In this document: in pieces, positions 54,174-62,598 of the stretch
Layout of the letters: the number at the start of each line of letters is the position of its first letter
How positions within the stretch are numbered: position 1 is the stretch's first letter
Assembly (NCBI GenBank): GCA_017427775.1
Contig: JAFRSD010000015.1
Location: 79,661 to 143,660 of the forward strand
Source of the DNA: Lachnospiraceae bacterium
GTDB lineage: Bacteria; Bacillota; Clostridia; Lachnospirales; Lachnospiraceae
DNA: 64,000 nucleotides
Reading direction: 5' to 3'
Made by a program: the position numbers and the translations under genes
The notes under the pieces: model-generated
The model's input: only the letters and a program-made list of their open reading frames with translations
Databases searched by the model: none
What the model was told of the DNA's origin: nothing

Positions 54174-54270
54174 CTTGACTTTTCACTCTATTAATTCCTT
54201 TGTTGCCTTCTTTTCGTCTGTTATGTCAACATACAAAAAACGGCATCGCCAAACCTTTGGAGGTCTGAAG

Positions 54271-54363
54271 ATGCCATTGAATCTGCTATTTGAAACAAGT
54301 ACTCTTCTTCCATTAGAAGTCGTTACTAATAATACTATTCCCATCAAAGAATACCTGATGTGA
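54271..54363 (+). CDS. Possible 30-residue peptide with good ribosome-binding site
   Basis: ATG preceded by GGAGG-7-base spacing, then MPLNLLFETSTLLPLEVVTN...EYLM and TGA. No similarity recognised. It sits convergent to the Abi_2 gene; GGCATC/GATGCC flank the start and could sequester it. Confidence 0.25.
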   Translation: MPLNLLFETSTLLPLEVVTNNTIPIKEYLM

Positions 54364-54366
54364 TAC

Positions 54367-55245
54367 TCATTTCTGTATCAATAAGTCCTGCCAATCATCT
54401 GGAAATCCCATGGTTTTTACATCCACGTGTATATACTTATTTACAAGAATCGAAATCTGATTGACATACGCATTCCAATGATTATCGTTTTTTAGTATTT
54501 GCTTCATGCAGAGCAAAACACCAAACATTCTATTATTTCCTATTCCTGCCTGCGTATACTCTTTGTATAGCACCGGCGTCTTGGAAAACTTTGCATTGTA
54601 AATTCTTCCGTAATGTGCGCAAATATTGCGAACATAAGCAATACTTTCAAGCCAGCTTTCCAAATACGTATAACCTATGCCAAAACTCTTAGCCACAGCT
54701 TTCTTGTCTGAGTTTTTCATATTCTTATAGAACTTCGAAAGAGTTCCAAAGCTAAACACCTCTACCAACGCATATATAGGCAATTCACCACCCTCGTAGT
54801 TTTCCCTAAAGTTGCGTACAAACGGGGCTTTTGAGTTTCTTCCGATCTCTCCCTCGATGTCAGACAAAAAAGTCTTATGATAATCTAGATCCGCAAAATT
54901 GGACGGATCCTTATATCCCAAAACGCCATAAGTTTCCGCAAAATAGTTTGCAATTCTACATCTTACATTTACTTCAATTTTCTCAATTTCAGCGAACGTA
55001 ATTTGACGGAGATTTGCATTAAACAGATATAACTCCACAATCTGCTCAAATGTTACTTCTCCATTATAACTCCCATTCTTAGGTTTATACCCCAAACTAT
55101 ATGCTTTAATCAGCCTGAAATATGAGATGTCATTCAGTATTCTCTTAGCATACTCTTCATCACTGATAACAAGTCCCAGAGTCTTTAAATTCTCAACTTG
55201 TTCATCAATCGTCATTGGCGGTTGATGATGCTTCAACTCTCCCAT
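54367..55245 (-). CDS. Abi_2 (AbiD/AbiF) family protein
   Basis: 292 residues. Typical Abi_2 order: N-terminal DEQVENLKTLGLVISDEEYAKRILNDISYFRLIKAY, a LRQITFAEIEKIEVNVRCRIANY helix and a C-terminal RNICAHYGRIYN (R-x4-H of HEPN RNases). Abortive-infection protein, probably RNase-like. Stand-alone, with its own promoter at 55322-55350 and a hairpin in its leader. Confidence 0.92.
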   Translation of the reverse strand: MGELKHHQPPMTIDEQVENLKTLGLVISDEEYAKRILNDISYFRLIKAYSLGYKPKNGSYNGEVTFEQIVELYLFNANLRQITFAEIEKIEVNVRCRIANYFAETYGVLGYKDPSNFADLDYHKTFLSDIEGEIGRNSKAPFVRNFRENYEGGELPIYALVEVFSFGTLSKFYKNMKNSDKKAVAKSFGIGYTYLESWLESIAYVRNICAHYGRIYNAKFSKTPVLYKEYTQAGIGNNRMFGVLLCMKQILKNDNHWNAYVNQISILVNKYIHVDVKTMGFPDDWQDLLIQK

Positions 55246-55269
55246 TTATTATTTCTCCATATAATTCAA

Positions 55270-55312
55270 AGACCCAACGTGGTCCGCATCGTTGAGAGGC
55301 GTGTTGGGTTCT
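55270..55312 (-). promoter_or_regulatory. Leader hairpin of the Abi_2 gene
   Basis: On the minus strand AGAACCCAAC...GTTGGGTCT (one bulge) lies between promoter and start codon. It could control translation or bind a partner RNA; no terminator T-run follows. Confidence 0.45.
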
Positions 55313-55321
55313 GTTAGGTCT

Positions 55322-55350
55322 AGTATAATCTATATCCTTCAAAAATGCAA
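55322..55350 (-). promoter_or_regulatory. Promoter of the Abi_2 gene
   Basis: TTGCAT (55350-55345), 17-base spacer, TATACT (55327-55322) on the minus strand. Confidence 0.75.
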
Positions 55351-55444
55351 CCACAATGTTTCCAAACGATGAAGATTTACTCTTATGAGATGTCACCATT
55401 TCGCTTTTGTTCGGTGACATCACTATGTTCATGTTCTTGTCACA

Positions 55445-55480
55445 AATTGCGCGGGACCGTTCAAGCCCCGCGCAATTTTA
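55445..55480. terminator. Hairpin terminator after the protease operon
   Basis: AATTGCGCGGG...CCCGCGCAATT (11-bp stem); TTTG on the minus strand after it. It lies just after the lipoprotein stop. Confidence 0.7.
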
Positions 55481-55497
55481 CCGTGCAACATACATTT

Positions 55498-56364
55498 TTA
55501 CTCTATTTCTGTGATAATACCCCTATTTGCTTTAACGTCATCCATCAATCCGTAAATCATTCCCGCCCAAAAGACATGAATATCACACTGATCATCTAGC
55601 AGTTCTGATGGATTATCCGCTTGGAGTATCGGTACCATTCCGCCAGTTTTAACCGTACTGAGTGCTGGAAGAAACTCTTTTAATTGTCTCTTAGTGGCCA
55701 GCACGACCACATACCTACTCCCCATTTCTGCCTTGCAAATTTTTCGGATAACATCTCCTCCATCCCCATCTTCAAGTATTTTCCATCCAAATGAGTGTAT
55801 TTTATCTAGAACTGATTTTGTCATCTCCTGTTCTGCTTGCTCAAAAGCCTTTTTCCCGACATCACTTGTTCTCCATGAATACCACTCCGTCCCGTTTAAG
55901 TCAATACTGTGCTCTTTGCTTACACGCTCCCAGATGATAGGTTGCGCCGGTTCCGGAATAATAGCTATGCGGAGATAATAATCATCATCATCAAATCCGG
56001 CAAATTGTTCACAATCAAGAAGAAACTCCATACTTCCACCCGGAGAGACATATTCATCATAGGCAATTCCGTATATATGGGTAATGTCATACACTTTTTT
56101 TCCATTATATTCTCCTATAATCTCTGCCAAGTTATCAGTCTTGTCTTTATCTGAAGAATCAACTGAAAACAGCACTAATTCTCCAGGGGATTCCAGCTGT
56201 TCCGAAATGCCCTTTGATTCCGAAATGATAGGCTTTTTTTCCGGTTCTTGATTCGTTGAAGGCAAATCGGTGTCAGCAGGTTGTTCTATTCTGTCCCCAC
56301 AGGAAACATTGCTTAATAACGTCAACAAACAGACTATAACTAATAGCGTTCTTTTAATGCTCAT
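55498..56364 (-). CDS. Putative lipoprotein of the protease operon
   Basis: 288 residues. Hydrophobic signal (RTLLVIVCLLTLLSNVSC) ends in a lipobox SC at residue 22, then a Ser/Glu-rich linker. The mature domain shows WERVSKEH and LRIAIIPEP segments and no recognised family. It starts 12 bases after the subtilisin-like gene, so it belongs to the same operon, perhaps as a surface anchor, inhibitor or substrate-binding partner (inference). Confidence 0.6.
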   Translation of the reverse strand: MSIKRTLLVIVCLLTLLSNVSCGDRIEQPADTDLPSTNQEPEKKPIISESKGISEQLESPGELVLFSVDSSDKDKTDNLAEIIGEYNGKKVYDITHIYGIAYDEYVSPGGSMEFLLDCEQFAGFDDDDYYLRIAIIPEPAQPIIWERVSKEHSIDLNGTEWYSWRTSDVGKKAFEQAEQEMTKSVLDKIHSFGWKILEDGDGGDVIRKICKAEMGSRYVVVLATKRQLKEFLPALSTVKTGGMVPILQADNPSELLDDQCDIHVFWAGMIYGLMDDVKANRGIITEIE

Positions 56365-56376
56365 CGAAATCCCCCC

Positions 56377-58158
56377 TTATTGTCCATTGGTACCAGTCCA
56401 CATGGCGATACCAATATAATCCTTGCCTGTGTGCCCACCAAGATCCTTTATTTGGATTGTATAATTTCCGGACGTTTGCGGAGTGAATTGAACGATTTCA
56501 AAATTCCCTTTTGCTGTAGTTGATTTTGCGACTTCGCTCCCGTTGGGACCGTACACATATAAATCCAGATTAGACATTGATGCTGTTGTCACGCTAACAT
56601 TTGGATCGTTATGAGGCTCGGAAACACTGTTTTGCCGAAGCCAGAAAATACATATACGAACTACGGTATTCGCGTTTGCCGAAAGCGAAACCGTTCTGTT
56701 ATAAGGAAATCCAGCGTCGTATACAATGGGATTCCAATACTTTCCGCTTACAACGATATCTCTTGCCCATCGCGAATCGAGGATTCCGGCTCCCTCTTTA
56801 TCGCTAATCTGAGTGGTTCCGGCGAGTTGAACGCTAGATGCAAATATGTCACCGACACTACCATTGCCCAATGCATCAATCTTATGTGCGGCAGACGCCA
56901 TCAAGACGGCACCAACAATCGTCTGTTTCGTTTTTAAATTTGGTTGATAACTACACAACTGGGCAATTGTTCCGGTAACCTGCGGGGCTGCAAAGCTTGT
57001 CCCATCCATCCCCCAAAAATTCATTCCGTCAGCAACCAGATTCGGTTTCTCTGCTCGATCGGTTCCGCTTTCATCATAGGAACTAAATGATGCCAAGCTA
57101 AACAAATTAAACTGATTCCAAGCAGTTGCCGTTACAGGATCAAAAGCCCCAACAGTCATGATATTGTAAGCCATTCCGGGAGGCGAGATCATCCCGCCAC
57201 TATTCCCTGCGGATTTTACAAAATGGACATCATGATTTACTGCAATATGATCCACCCATCTGCTGACAATATCATAAACCCCATCAGATGTATAAGCAGA
57301 AGATATCCGCATGCTCATATTTATAACATTTACATATTGGCGTAAAAGCCACTCAACTCCATCATAAAAATCCGTAGGGTTTCCTGTCGAACCGCAACAG
57401 TACAGCTCCGCATCCGGAGCAAATCCGTCATTATTGTCTGACGCACTCGTTCCAACCATAATACGTGCAACTGTAGTCGCATGAGTTGAAGTGGCAGCGG
57501 AAGCATACCGTTTATGTATTGTTGCACTCGATAAATAGGAATCTGCGGTGTTTGGAACACTGCTCTCAATCATCCCTATTTTCACGCCGCTCCCTCGGTT
57601 TCCGCAACTATCGCGAACATAGTTTGCCCGTGTGAAAACATTCGCATCATCAAGACCATCATCAACGACCTCAGCTCCATAAAAACGCGTGATCCATTCT
57701 ACGCGGTTGTCTTTTTCCATCTCGTCCAAAGCAGAATAATCCGTTCTGAGAATGAGCATGGGGGAAAAACTACTTTGAAACAAGCATTCCACCTGGTTGT
57801 CATATGTTTTTAAAAATTCGCCGTTCCACGTATCATAGTATTCACAGTATATATCCCTCTTGTGAGAAATTGCCTCTTGGAGCAATAATCCTTCTGCTTC
57901 ATCCAGTGACAACGATTCCTCACTTTCTTTAACGTATGTATACAATTCGGACTCTTCCGGATAACGTTCAGCAAAAGTCGTCATTACTTTTTCAGAGGAG
58001 ACATCTCGCAAGAATACCATTACTTCGACAAGTTCATCATCGCAATGCTCTCCCGATAAATCCCCAAGCAATTTAGTCGCTTTTACAGTCGGAATCAGGC
58101 GAAATGACGCAACCAAAAGTACCAACATCAATAACCAACATTCTACTTTTCGAATCAT
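56377..58158 (-). CDS. Secreted subtilisin-like (S8) serine peptidase with Asp-to-Glu change in the triad
   Basis: 593 residues. N-terminal signal (WLLMLVLLVASFRLIP), a ~170-residue pro-region, and an S8 domain. The His region STHATTVARIM and the Ser region DGTSFAAPQVTG are clear, as is the oxyanion Asn in KSAGNSGG. The Asp region reads VKIGMIESSV: the catalytic Asp position holds Glu. The C-terminus is a P-like/jelly-roll domain (NLDLYVYGPNGSEVAKS...). The change could lower activity or make a pseudoprotease. Transcribed after the S1B-type protease. Confidence 0.88.
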   Translation of the reverse strand: MIRKVECWLLMLVLLVASFRLIPTVKATKLLGDLSGEHCDDELVEVMVFLRDVSSEKVMTTFAERYPEESELYTYVKESEESLSLDEAEGLLLQEAISHKRDIYCEYYDTWNGEFLKTYDNQVECLFQSSFSPMLILRTDYSALDEMEKDNRVEWITRFYGAEVVDDGLDDANVFTRANYVRDSCGNRGSGVKIGMIESSVPNTADSYLSSATIHKRYASAATSTHATTVARIMVGTSASDNNDGFAPDAELYCCGSTGNPTDFYDGVEWLLRQYVNVINMSMRISSAYTSDGVYDIVSRWVDHIAVNHDVHFVKSAGNSGGMISPPGMAYNIMTVGAFDPVTATAWNQFNLFSLASFSSYDESGTDRAEKPNLVADGMNFWGMDGTSFAAPQVTGTIAQLCSYQPNLKTKQTIVGAVLMASAAHKIDALGNGSVGDIFASSVQLAGTTQISDKEGAGILDSRWARDIVVSGKYWNPIVYDAGFPYNRTVSLSANANTVVRICIFWLRQNSVSEPHNDPNVSVTTASMSNLDLYVYGPNGSEVAKSTTAKGNFEIVQFTPQTSGNYTIQIKDLGGHTGKDYIGIAMWTGTNGQ

Positions 58159-58224
58159 ATCTCGTCGCTCCTGTCTTCATGTTTTAACAAATAAAGCCTC
58201 ACACCACATTATTATCTCTTGTGT

Positions 58225-59154
58225 TTATGAAATCAACCCCTGCGCAATGAGCCAATCCACGACCTCCTGAGTCATCCTCCTGCAATGATTGTATTGACTG
58301 CTTGGATTTACCCCTGAAACCTGGATGCCATAAACAACATTGGAAGACGAATACAGCGGTGCACCGCTTTCTCCGGCATATGTATCGATTGAATGATTCA
58401 AAACGTAAGTGGCACAGCTATTCACGCTTCCGCTGGCTTTCCACATGGTACCATAAGTCTTGTCTCCAGGATATCCAGTAATTGTAAAGGTGTTGTTCAA
58501 GAAAAAGGAGTCATTCTGATACCCGAGACCAAACCACCCTGTCGTATTACCCGGGCTCGTGCTCAAAACAACGATGGCATAATCATCCTTGTCGTCATCA
58601 TTGAAATAGGTAAAATTCGCACACACATAATAATACGAAACGCTTGCCGTAATGGGAGTATACGTTCCATTTCTTCCAAGATAGACTGTCATGGAAGACA
58701 AAGACGCGTTGGACGTACTCATACAGCAATGACCTGCTGTAAGCAGAACATTTCCTGAAACCATAAATCCGGTACCCTCGGCAGATGTACCATCGGTATA
58801 TGTCATAACCAATTTAGCAATTCTGTAGTACGGCGAACTGGTAGTTGATGTAACCTGTGTCCTTCCGTCCGTACCAATAATACTTCTGTCACCCAGGATC
58901 TCTTTTTCTGCAACCGGATTGAACGGTTCGGTTGAAGTAATCCTTTGCCCGTCTCGATACTGGGGCGGAGCATATCTTGGCACAAGGGATACCTCCCCCG
59001 TTTTAAGGTCGTACTTTCGATACATCTGGGAAAGATCAATTTCCTCAGTCAAAACGCCCTCGCCTGTTGCCATGGTCCAAGACACCGAAAGGCTCAATAC
59101 CATCACGAACGTCAACAGCAGGCTGATAATTCTTCTTGCTCTTTTTCTCTTCAT
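58225..59154 (-). CDS. Secreted trypsin-like (S1B, glutamyl-endopeptidase-type) serine protease
   Basis: 309 residues. Signal peptide after a basic KRKRARR start. Catalytic residues: His in LLTAGHCC, Asp in DDYAIVVL, Ser in AGESGAPLYS. The fold and VGD-like segments match the V8/SplB group that cuts after Glu or Asp. Follows the anti-sigma-like gene. Confidence 0.92.
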   Translation of the reverse strand: MKRKRARRIISLLLTFVMVLSLSVSWTMATGEGVLTEEIDLSQMYRKYDLKTGEVSLVPRYAPPQYRDGQRITSTEPFNPVAEKEILGDRSIIGTDGRTQVTSTTSSPYYRIAKLVMTYTDGTSAEGTGFMVSGNVLLTAGHCCMSTSNASLSSMTVYLGRNGTYTPITASVSYYYVCANFTYFNDDDKDDYAIVVLSTSPGNTTGWFGLGYQNDSFFLNNTFTITGYPGDKTYGTMWKASGSVNSCATYVLNHSIDTYAGESGAPLYSSSNVVYGIQVSGVNPSSQYNHCRRMTQEVVDWLIAQGLIS

Positions 59155-59230
59155 AACGCTATACCTTCCTTTTTTGTTTGTTAGCCGTCAGGCTTTGGGC
59201 GACTCAGACTGGATTCTATATGAATTTGCA

Positions 59231-60322
59231 TCAGTTACCGCTTAACGCCTGAATAAAGCTCGTCACACATTCTTCCCCAACATAGAATGTCTTTTCTGTC
59301 CATCCGATGTTGGTTGTTACAAAACCACCGCTGTACACACGAATTCCGATGTTCTGCTGACCAAGCAGGCGATAATCAACTCCGATTTCAGCATACAATT
59401 CGCCAAACTCTTTGTTTTGAAGAAATTCCAGGACATCGCCTGAAACAATCTGAATTGTTGTCCCGATGCCATGGTTCGGTGCAGTTAAAATAGGATCGTT
59501 CGGCATGTACGCACATCCGCCAAAATTCGAAGGTAGTTCCTCTTGAGTAAATACCGGGATTGACTCTTCGGCAAACAACTCTTCCAATAGCTCGCGGATT
59601 GTTCCATACGCGCCGGAAACATCTTGCTCCCCTGTCTCTGTATGCAGGATTATTCCGATAAGATCGGTGTACTGCAGAAGCTGTGTTCCAGTCGCAAAGT
59701 CCGAATACGTATCTGCTACATACAATGCATTTCCATACACACAATACTGTTCCTCGTCCGGGAACTTAACAGCAACAGCAAAAGACGGATCTATACCGGG
59801 GATCTCATAAGCGAGCACTGTTGTCTCCCGTGTTGTCGGCTCCGGCACACTTTGGCTATCAACAGCCACCCATGTGCCGGACAAAATAGTCTCCGATACA
59901 GCCGGTCCGGTTTGAACTGTTTTTTCATCACTTACGAAGACTACATCACCGTAATCTACACCCACTATGGTAAACTCCCCGAAACATTGTCCTGTCTGCC
60001 CTTCATACTCACCGGACGAACCAGTGTATATTACTCCGTTTATTGACAATTCCGAATACTTCTCATAGTTCGGCTGATCTGCCCATCGCTTCGTGCTACT
60101 AACATCTTCTTTTACTGTTTTGTTTCCTGTCGGGGCCTGGTTCTTCAACGCGCTTCCGACCGTGATCCCGACAACGGCAACCACCCCGGCTGCGATGGTC
60201 GCAATTGCTGCCCTTTGAATGCCTCGCCATTTCGACCTAGGATTGGTTTCTGTTTCTGCTGCCTCAAGCACAAAACGATCGTCAACATCCGTTAATGCTG
60301 CATATAAATCGAATTCTTTCAT
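59231..60322 (-). CDS. Putative membrane-anchored anti-sigma-like protein
   Basis: 363 residues. A short cytosolic N-terminus of ~35 residues (MKEFDLYAALTDVDDRFVLEAA), one membrane helix (37-57, IATIAAGVVAVVGITVGSAL) and a large extracellular domain. This topology and its position after an ECF sigma factor gene fit a regulator of it. The sequence itself is not a recognised family. ATG at 60322 with AAAGGG 8 bases upstream; sigma stop overlaps that region. Confidence 0.7.
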   Translation of the reverse strand: MKEFDLYAALTDVDDRFVLEAAETETNPRSKWRGIQRAAIATIAAGVVAVVGITVGSALKNQAPTGNKTVKEDVSSTKRWADQPNYEKYSELSINGVIYTGSSGEYEGQTGQCFGEFTIVGVDYGDVVFVSDEKTVQTGPAVSETILSGTWVAVDSQSVPEPTTRETTVLAYEIPGIDPSFAVAVKFPDEEQYCVYGNALYVADTYSDFATGTQLLQYTDLIGIILHTETGEQDVSGAYGTIRELLEELFAEESIPVFTQEELPSNFGGCAYMPNDPILTAPNHGIGTTIQIVSGDVLEFLQNKEFGELYAEIGVDYRLLGQQNIGIRVYSGGFVTTNIGWTEKTFYVGEECVTSFIQALSGN

Positions 60323-60327
60323 TCCGC

Positions 60328-60921
60328 TCACCCTTTCTTTTTCAGATGCTTCTGTAGTTTTTTCCGCATCACATAGAGTTTATTAGTGACATACCTCTCG
60401 TTCTTCCCTAGCTGTTTTGCTATTTCCGACACCGAAAGGGAAAACCAATATCTTTTCATAAATATGATACGGTTTTCTTTACTGAGTCCGATCAGGAAGG
60501 AATCGAGCGTTTCTTTTATTCCTGTATCATCATCCGCATCAAAGCAATTCGGATCCGGAATACACTCCGATAATTCCTCATAAGAAACCGTCACGATTTC
60601 TCCGCCGCGTTTTTTGCGCTTTTTTTCGCGTAGAGTTGTAATCGCCCGGTTCCGGACGAGTTTGGAAAGGTATGCTTTAAGACTTATGATTTTTTCCGGA
60701 AGGGCATTATTCCACAAATGCACCAGCACATCGTTTACGCATTCTTCCGCATCCTGTTCGTTCTGAAGAACACCATTGGCAATTCGCAAAAGGTATTTTC
60801 CGTACTGTGACTGGATTGCCTCGATTGCCGCTTCATGGTCTTGCCGGAACAGATCAAGAATTCGATTGTCGTCTGCTACTGATGTTGTTCCCACTTCCGA
60901 CTCCTTACAAAGGGTTTTCAT
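60328..60921 (-). CDS. ECF-type RNA polymerase sigma factor
   Basis: 197 residues. Region 2 (FRQDHEAAIEAIQSQYGKYLLRIANGVLQNEQDAEECVNDVLVHLWNN) and region 4 (IFMKRYWFSLSVSEIAKQLGKNERYVTNKLYVMRKKLQKHL) are clear. First gene of the operon sigma, anti-sigma-like, S1B protease, S8 protease, lipoprotein; it probably activates its own transcription. Confidence 0.93.
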   Translation of the reverse strand: MKTLCKESEVGTTSVADDNRILDLFRQDHEAAIEAIQSQYGKYLLRIANGVLQNEQDAEECVNDVLVHLWNNALPEKIISLKAYLSKLVRNRAITTLREKKRKKRGGEIVTVSYEELSECIPDPNCFDADDDTGIKETLDSFLIGLSKENRIIFMKRYWFSLSVSEIAKQLGKNERYVTNKLYVMRKKLQKHLKKKG

Positions 60922-60931
60922 TTATACGCAT

Positions 60932-60975
60932 GCGTCTACAGTTGAATTCCTCCGGATGATATTTCGTCTGTAGTT
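60932..60975 (-). promoter_or_regulatory. Two direct-repeat copies upstream of the sigma gene
   Basis: GCGTCTACAGTT (60932-60943) and TCGTCTGTAGTT (60964-60975) match at 9-10 of 12 positions, 32 bases apart. Possible autoregulatory sites of the ECF operon, or chance. Confidence 0.35.
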
Positions 60976-61281
60976 ATCCCTTCACCTTAAAGACGCTCTT
61001 TTTCCCAAAATGTCTTACACGAAATTGTAAAATGTTTAAATAGTTGAATGCCAAACTAACTTCTGGTCTCAACTTTGTCCTTCGCTTTTGTCTGACTAAC
61101 TTCCGGTTTGGCTCTTTCCCGCCGTTTTCCGTGTTGTTTTTCGCCATCTTCCGGAGTATAATTGAGGAAAATGCGGGGAATTTTGAGTATGCGGTCGCGA
61201 GCCTCCGGAGAGTCGTTTGCAAGAGTAACTTCCGGATGCCTTTGTGCAAGGTTCTTCTTTCCGTATCCTCCTGCCAGTGTT
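60976..61281. other. Non-coding stretch before the sigma operon
   Basis: 306 bases. The motif TAACTTCYGG occurs three times on the plus strand (near 61058, 61097 and 61228). A basic 57-codon minus-strand frame (starting MAKNNTENGGKE) has no convincing ribosome site. I see no gene I can defend. Confidence 0.3.
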
Positions 61282-61497
61282 TTACTTCAGTAAACTTGGC
61301 TTCAGGCTGACATCATCCGGCAAGATGATCGTGAGCCCGATCCGTTCCAGCGCATTTTTATCGAACGACTGCAAGGCCTTCTTCATGGGTGTCGAACTAT
61401 GAAGTTTAGGCCTTGTTGTGTTATTGATGTGATTAATCATCAACAACACCTGCTCCTGCGTCAGTTCGTCAAATGCGGTCCCTTTCGGCAGTACATA
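61282..61497 (-). pseudogene. IS30-family transposase C-terminal fragment
   Basis: 72 codons ending TAA: LPKGTAFDELTQEQVLLMINHINN and ALERIGLTIILPDDVSLKPSLLK match the IS30-type transposase tail (LPKGTSF...TQEDV...MNHINS). An in-frame stop precedes it and the catalytic core is missing. Confidence 0.6.
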
Positions 61498-61741
61498 CTA
61501 AAACGTAAGAAAGTAAACATCTATAGGTCAGGCAACTGCACAACAATTACTTCCTTGGTAGGGGTCTCATTTACTTTTTCAAAGAAAATGACCTCTGCCT
61601 GTTTGTTGTGCTTATAAACAGTGTGTAACCAACAGCTCTGCCATTATTATACACCATTTCAAGCGCAAATTAAGCCAAAACAAAGGACTTTCATATCTTT
61701 CCCTTACTCCGCCTTGCATTTAGTTTTTTCACTGAAAGTGC

Positions 61742-61770
61742 TTGATTTTGTCATCTTCTTATGGTATTTT
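61742..61770 (+). promoter_or_regulatory. Promoter of the DUF3800 RNA leader
   Basis: TTGATT, 17-base spacer, TATTTT. Transcription would start near 61777, about seven bases before the first hairpin and ~108 bases before the start codon. Confidence 0.75.
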
Positions 61771-61776
61771 AACAGT

Positions 61777-61884
61777 AGAAGAAGCGTTCGTCGACAAACG
61801 GATGCTCGGGCTGGCCGTAAGGCCCTGGTCCACCAAGAGGCGGGGATATACCCCGCCATTTCTTTTATCCGAAGGAGAACGGGG
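61777..61884 (+). ncRNA. Structured RNA leader in front of DUF3800 gene (three hairpins)
   Basis: Hairpin 1: GCGTTCGT-CGACAA-ACGGATGC (61784-61805). Hairpin 2: GGGCTGGCC-GTAA-GGCC(CT)GGTCC (61808-61831), with a GNRA tetraloop. Hairpin 3: GGCGGGG-ATATA-CCCCGCC (61839-61857). Several 'DUF3800' RNA motifs are known to precede DUF3800 genes; this fits that arrangement, but I cannot match it to a specific motif. Confidence 0.72.
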
Positions 61885-62565
61885 TTGGAAAAAGTATTAA
61901 GCATCTTCATTGACGAGTCGGGAGATTTCGGCGGGTATTCCAAAGAGTCTCCGTTTTACATGGTCGGAATGGTTTTCCATGACCAGAGTGTTGACATCAC
62001 CGAAGACATCGCGATTCTCAATAGGCACATCGCGGAGATGGGCTTTCCTCCGCATGCAGTTCATATGGGACCGCTGATCCGACGGGAATCCATCTATCTG
62101 CGGTACGATGATGAGTCCGCACGGCTGAAACTTCTCAATACCATGTATCACTTCACCCGTAAACTGGATATCCACTACATTTGCCCGTGTGTTGATAAGA
62201 GCAGGTGTGCGGATTTCTTTGCACTGTACTCTGCGCTTTCGCGGACAATATCGGACGAGCTTAACAAAAACATGGATTATCTGAGCCGTTATGAACGGAT
62301 TATCATTTATTATGATAACGGACAACACGAGCTGAATAAAATCATCACCTCCGTGTTCAGCATTCTGTTTACGAATGTGGAGTTTCGAAAAGTCCAGCCT
62401 TCCGACTATAAGTTGTTCCAGGTGGCAGACCTAATCTGTACATGGGAACTGCTTGCTCTGAAAGCAGAAAGAGGAGTGTTTACGGAGTCGGAGAAGGTTT
62501 TCTTCGATACTCCTTCAAAGTTTCTGAAAAACCGGTACAAGCTTATCGCGAAGAAAAAACTGTAA
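61885..62565 (+). CDS. DUF3800 domain protein
   Basis: 226 residues beginning EKVLSIFIDESGDFG, the DUF3800 hallmark with acidic residues of an RNase H-like fold. The rest includes IIIYYDNGQHELNKI and VADLICTWE. Function unsettled; a nuclease of defence or mobile elements is suspected. Start is TTG at 61885 with AAGGAGA six bases upstream. The upstream RNA suggests a bound-RNA partner. Confidence 0.88.
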   Translation: MEKVLSIFIDESGDFGGYSKESPFYMVGMVFHDQSVDITEDIAILNRHIAEMGFPPHAVHMGPLIRRESIYLRYDDESARLKLLNTMYHFTRKLDIHYICPCVDKSRCADFFALYSALSRTISDELNKNMDYLSRYERIIIYYDNGQHELNKIITSVFSILFTNVEFRKVQPSDYKLFQVADLICTWELLALKAERGVFTESEKVFFDTPSKFLKNRYKLIAKKKL

Positions 62566-62598
62566 GGGCTGTTCTGCCCGCTTTCTATTAAAAAGCCG

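Noticed and set aside
60974..61249. Basic minus-strand frame of 91 codons between the sigma gene and IS30 remnant
   Set aside because: No ribosome site, no recognised family, repetitive TAACTTC motifs on the other strand; treated as non-coding.
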